6,214 nt of DNA from Lachnospiraceae bacterium. GTDB taxonomy: Bacteria > Bacillota > Clostridia > Lachnospirales > Lachnospiraceae. Both the position numbers and the translations under genes were made by a program. Where the stretch lies: the NCBI GenBank assembly GCA_014804495.1, contig JAAUZS010000140.1, positions 11,297-17,510 of the forward strand. The letters are read 5' to 3'. The notes under the pieces were generated by a model that saw only the letters and a list, made by a program, of their open reading frames with translations, was not told where the DNA came from and did not search any database. This document shows positions 4,877 to 6,214 of this stretch, piece by piece (within the stretch, counting starts at the first letter, position 1; every line of letters starts with the position of its first letter).

Positions 4877-6214
4877 ATGAATCCTAATGAAGTACAAATA
4901 AATAAAGGATATGAACTTTATCAAATTATTACAGATTTTGGAGAGCCATTAGAAATATTTCGTGAAGCTTTCCAAAATGCAATTGATGAAAATGCTAAAA
5001 AAGTCTTTTGTCATGTTTACGAAAAACAGAGAATGAGTGGCTCGGAATTAATTATAGATATTTGGAATGATGGTAACGCATTAAAGAGAGAGCAGGTGGC
5101 AAACTTTTTTGGATTGGCAAAGTCAACTAAAGTGGATGAAAACAATATGCCAATAAAAGGGAAACTGGGTTATAAGGGGCATGGAGCAAAAATATTTTTC
5201 AACGCCAGAAAAGTACAGATATGTTCTAAAGAAGGTGAAAAAGAATGGGGTGTTGATTTGGACGCACCCTTAACACAGCTTGAGAATAAAAATACTTTTG
5301 AATATTCGGATATTATAAAATCTGATCAATTAGAGATGCATTTGCCAGATGTTTGGGAACATGGATTTATGATTCGAATAATTGGACCAAGGCATTTTGG
5401 TACATTACATACACAGTTTAAGCTGAATCATATGTATTTAAGAGATTATATTAAATGGTATACTGTGTTTGGCACTATTCAAACATTATATGATGAAAAA
5501 AAAAAAAAAAAAGATATAAAGTTATATTTATCAGGTTTGAAGGTGGATGATTTTGAAAAGGTATATAATAATGCGGAATTAGTTGACCCGTTACCGAAAT
5601 TTGAAAGAATTAATGGCATAACATATGAGATTTTAGAAATGGGGCATATATTTCCAGAGGAGCGTTGTACTGAAACTAAGATGAAGCAATATGCTGCATC
5701 TGTGAATAGTACGAAAGCATATTATGATTTTTATTCTCGCATGATTTATAATAGTAATGTAGTTTGTAGCAATAATACAGCTTTTAGATTGATTATAAGC
5801 TTAGAGGGATATGAAACTAAGAGAAGATATGATTTATTATTGAGTAAACGCGGAAAATCTAGAACAGAGATGGTGCATACAGACGGTGAAAGGTATGGAT
5901 TGTGGGTATGTAAAGGCGGGGTTCCAGTAGAGAAGGTTGATGATTGGATAGAAGGAGGGAAAGGTACTGGAACATATACATATATGCAGGCTTTTATAGA
6001 CTGTGAGGACTTCCAACTAACTGCTAATCGCGGTTCTATAAAAAATTCAGATATTGAAAAAATAGAAATTGTGAAAAAAGAACTTAATCGCATTTTAAAT
6101 GACAATAAAATAAAGGCATTAATGAATGAACGTGCTGATATGGAAGCATTGGAAAAGCAAATTCAGTCTATAGATGGAGACCTTAAAGATATAAAAAAAA
6201 AAAAAAAATCTGCA
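4877..6214 (+). CDS. GHKL (Bergerat-fold) ATPase, 3' end beyond window
   Basis: An unbroken frame of 446 codons that runs off the window; no stop codon is seen. The N-terminal domain is an Hsp90/MutL/MORC-like ATPase. The N box is EAFQNAID, with catalytic Glu30, Asn34 and Asp37. The ATP-lid motifs are NDG at 64-66 and the glycine-rich GKLGYKGHG at 95-103. Residues about 215-400 may form the transducer region; TANRG at 382-386 resembles the conserved Asn/Arg segment seen in such ATPases. The end seen here (about 425-446) is lysine-rich and likely a coiled coil. GTGGGGG (4864-4870) serves as RBS. Codon and base use are visibly more AT-rich than in guaA, which fits acquisition by transfer. Two poly-A tracts encode five-lysine runs at 208-212 and 440-444. 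The exact function is not recognised. Stand-alone GHKL ATPases of this kind occur in several anti-phage systems, but that role is inference. Confidence 0.85.
   Translation, partial: MNPNEVQINKGYELYQIITDFGEPLEIFREAFQNAIDENAKKVFCHVYEKQRMSGSELIIDIWNDGNALKREQVANFFGLAKSTKVDENNMPIKGKLGYKGHGAKIFFNARKVQICSKEGEKEWGVDLDAPLTQLENKNTFEYSDIIKSDQLEMHLPDVWEHGFMIRIIGPRHFGTLHTQFKLNHMYLRDYIKWYTVFGTIQTLYDEKKKKKDIKLYLSGLKVDDFEKVYNNAELVDPLPKFERINGITYEILEMGHIFPEERCTETKMKQYAASVNSTKAYYDFYSRMIYNSNVVCSNNTAFRLIISLEGYETKRRYDLLLSKRGKSRTEMVHTDGERYGLWVCKGGVPVEKVDDWIEGGKGTGTYTYMQAFIDCEDFQLTANRGSIKNSDIEKIEIVKKELNRILNDNKIKALMNERADMEALEKQIQSIDGDLKDIKKKKKSA
5496..5512 (+). repeat. 17-A homopolymer inside the GHKL gene
   Basis: Seventeen consecutive A follow GAT G. 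In the current length the frame is open (Glu207, five Lys, Asp213). Loss of one A puts a TAA at 5517-5519 in frame; gain of one A puts a TGA at 5548-5550 in frame. Either change cuts the protein just after the ATPase domain. Runs this long are prone to replication and RNA polymerase slippage. Confidence 0.97.
6193..6208 (+). repeat. 16-A homopolymer inside the GHKL gene
   Basis: Sixteen consecutive A, read as the last base of ATA plus five AAA codons (Lys440-444), followed by TCTGCA at the window end. The frame is open at this length. What a shift would produce cannot be read because the sequence ends six bases later. Confidence 0.97.

Noticed and set aside
5746..6105. 119-residue open frame on the minus strand
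   Set aside because: It lies wholly inside the GHKL gene, whose frame carries clear motifs. The minus-strand product is a low-complexity mix with no recognisable domain, and I found no supporting RBS or promoter.

Overview
The window reads as chromosome from a low-GC, endospore-forming Clostridia bacterium, most likely Lachnospiraceae. The evidence is a spoIIID sporulation regulator, clostridial-type GMP synthase, strong AT-rich sigma-A promoters and a toxin-antitoxin pair of a type I associate with gut Lachnospiraceae. The family-level assignment is inference from protein character, not from a search. All genes found are on the + strand.

Layout. (1) Positions 3-1778 encode a FIST sensor domain fused to a GGDEF diguanylate cyclase, followed by a stem-loop terminator. 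(2) Positions 2013-2565 are a two-gene type II toxin-antitoxin operon with an extended -10 promoter and an 11-bp gene overlap. (3) Positions 2604-2922 hold spoIIID with a very compact control region. It has a SpoIIID-box-like site, a consensus-like sigma-E promoter, and an inverted repeat that doubles as a terminator for incoming transcripts and contains the spoIIID ribosome binding site; the start codon is TTG. (4) Positions 3072-4740 are guaA as a self-contained unit, with a perfect TTGACA-17-TATAAT promoter, a full-length 513-residue GMP synthase and a strong terminator. (5) Positions 4877-6214 are the first 446 codons of a long, AT-rich gene still open at the window edge. It encodes a GHKL (Bergerat-fold) ATPase and contains two long poly-A tracts, 17 and 16 A.

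Two things stand out. First, a 22-bp exact copy of the spoIIID upstream region (SpoIIID-like box plus sigma-E -35) lies just after the FIST-GGDEF stop codon. It is followed by a 13-bp block that matches the inside of spoIIID, so the toxin-antitoxin cassette sits between the real spoIIID promoter and what looks like the scar of a second, deleted spoIIID copy. Second, the GHKL ATPase gene carries homopolymers at which a one-base change in either direction (calculated for the first tract) truncates the protein right after its ATPase domain. That pattern suggests phase variation or transcriptional slippage in a possible defence-type accessory gene.

The genes do not form one pathway. Regions 1 to 4 are signalling, stress and core genes, each with its own expression signals. 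The GHKL gene after the guaA terminator looks like the start of an accessory region. No RNA genes, CRISPR arrays or insertion sequences were seen, and no stretch over 300 bases lacks a gene.
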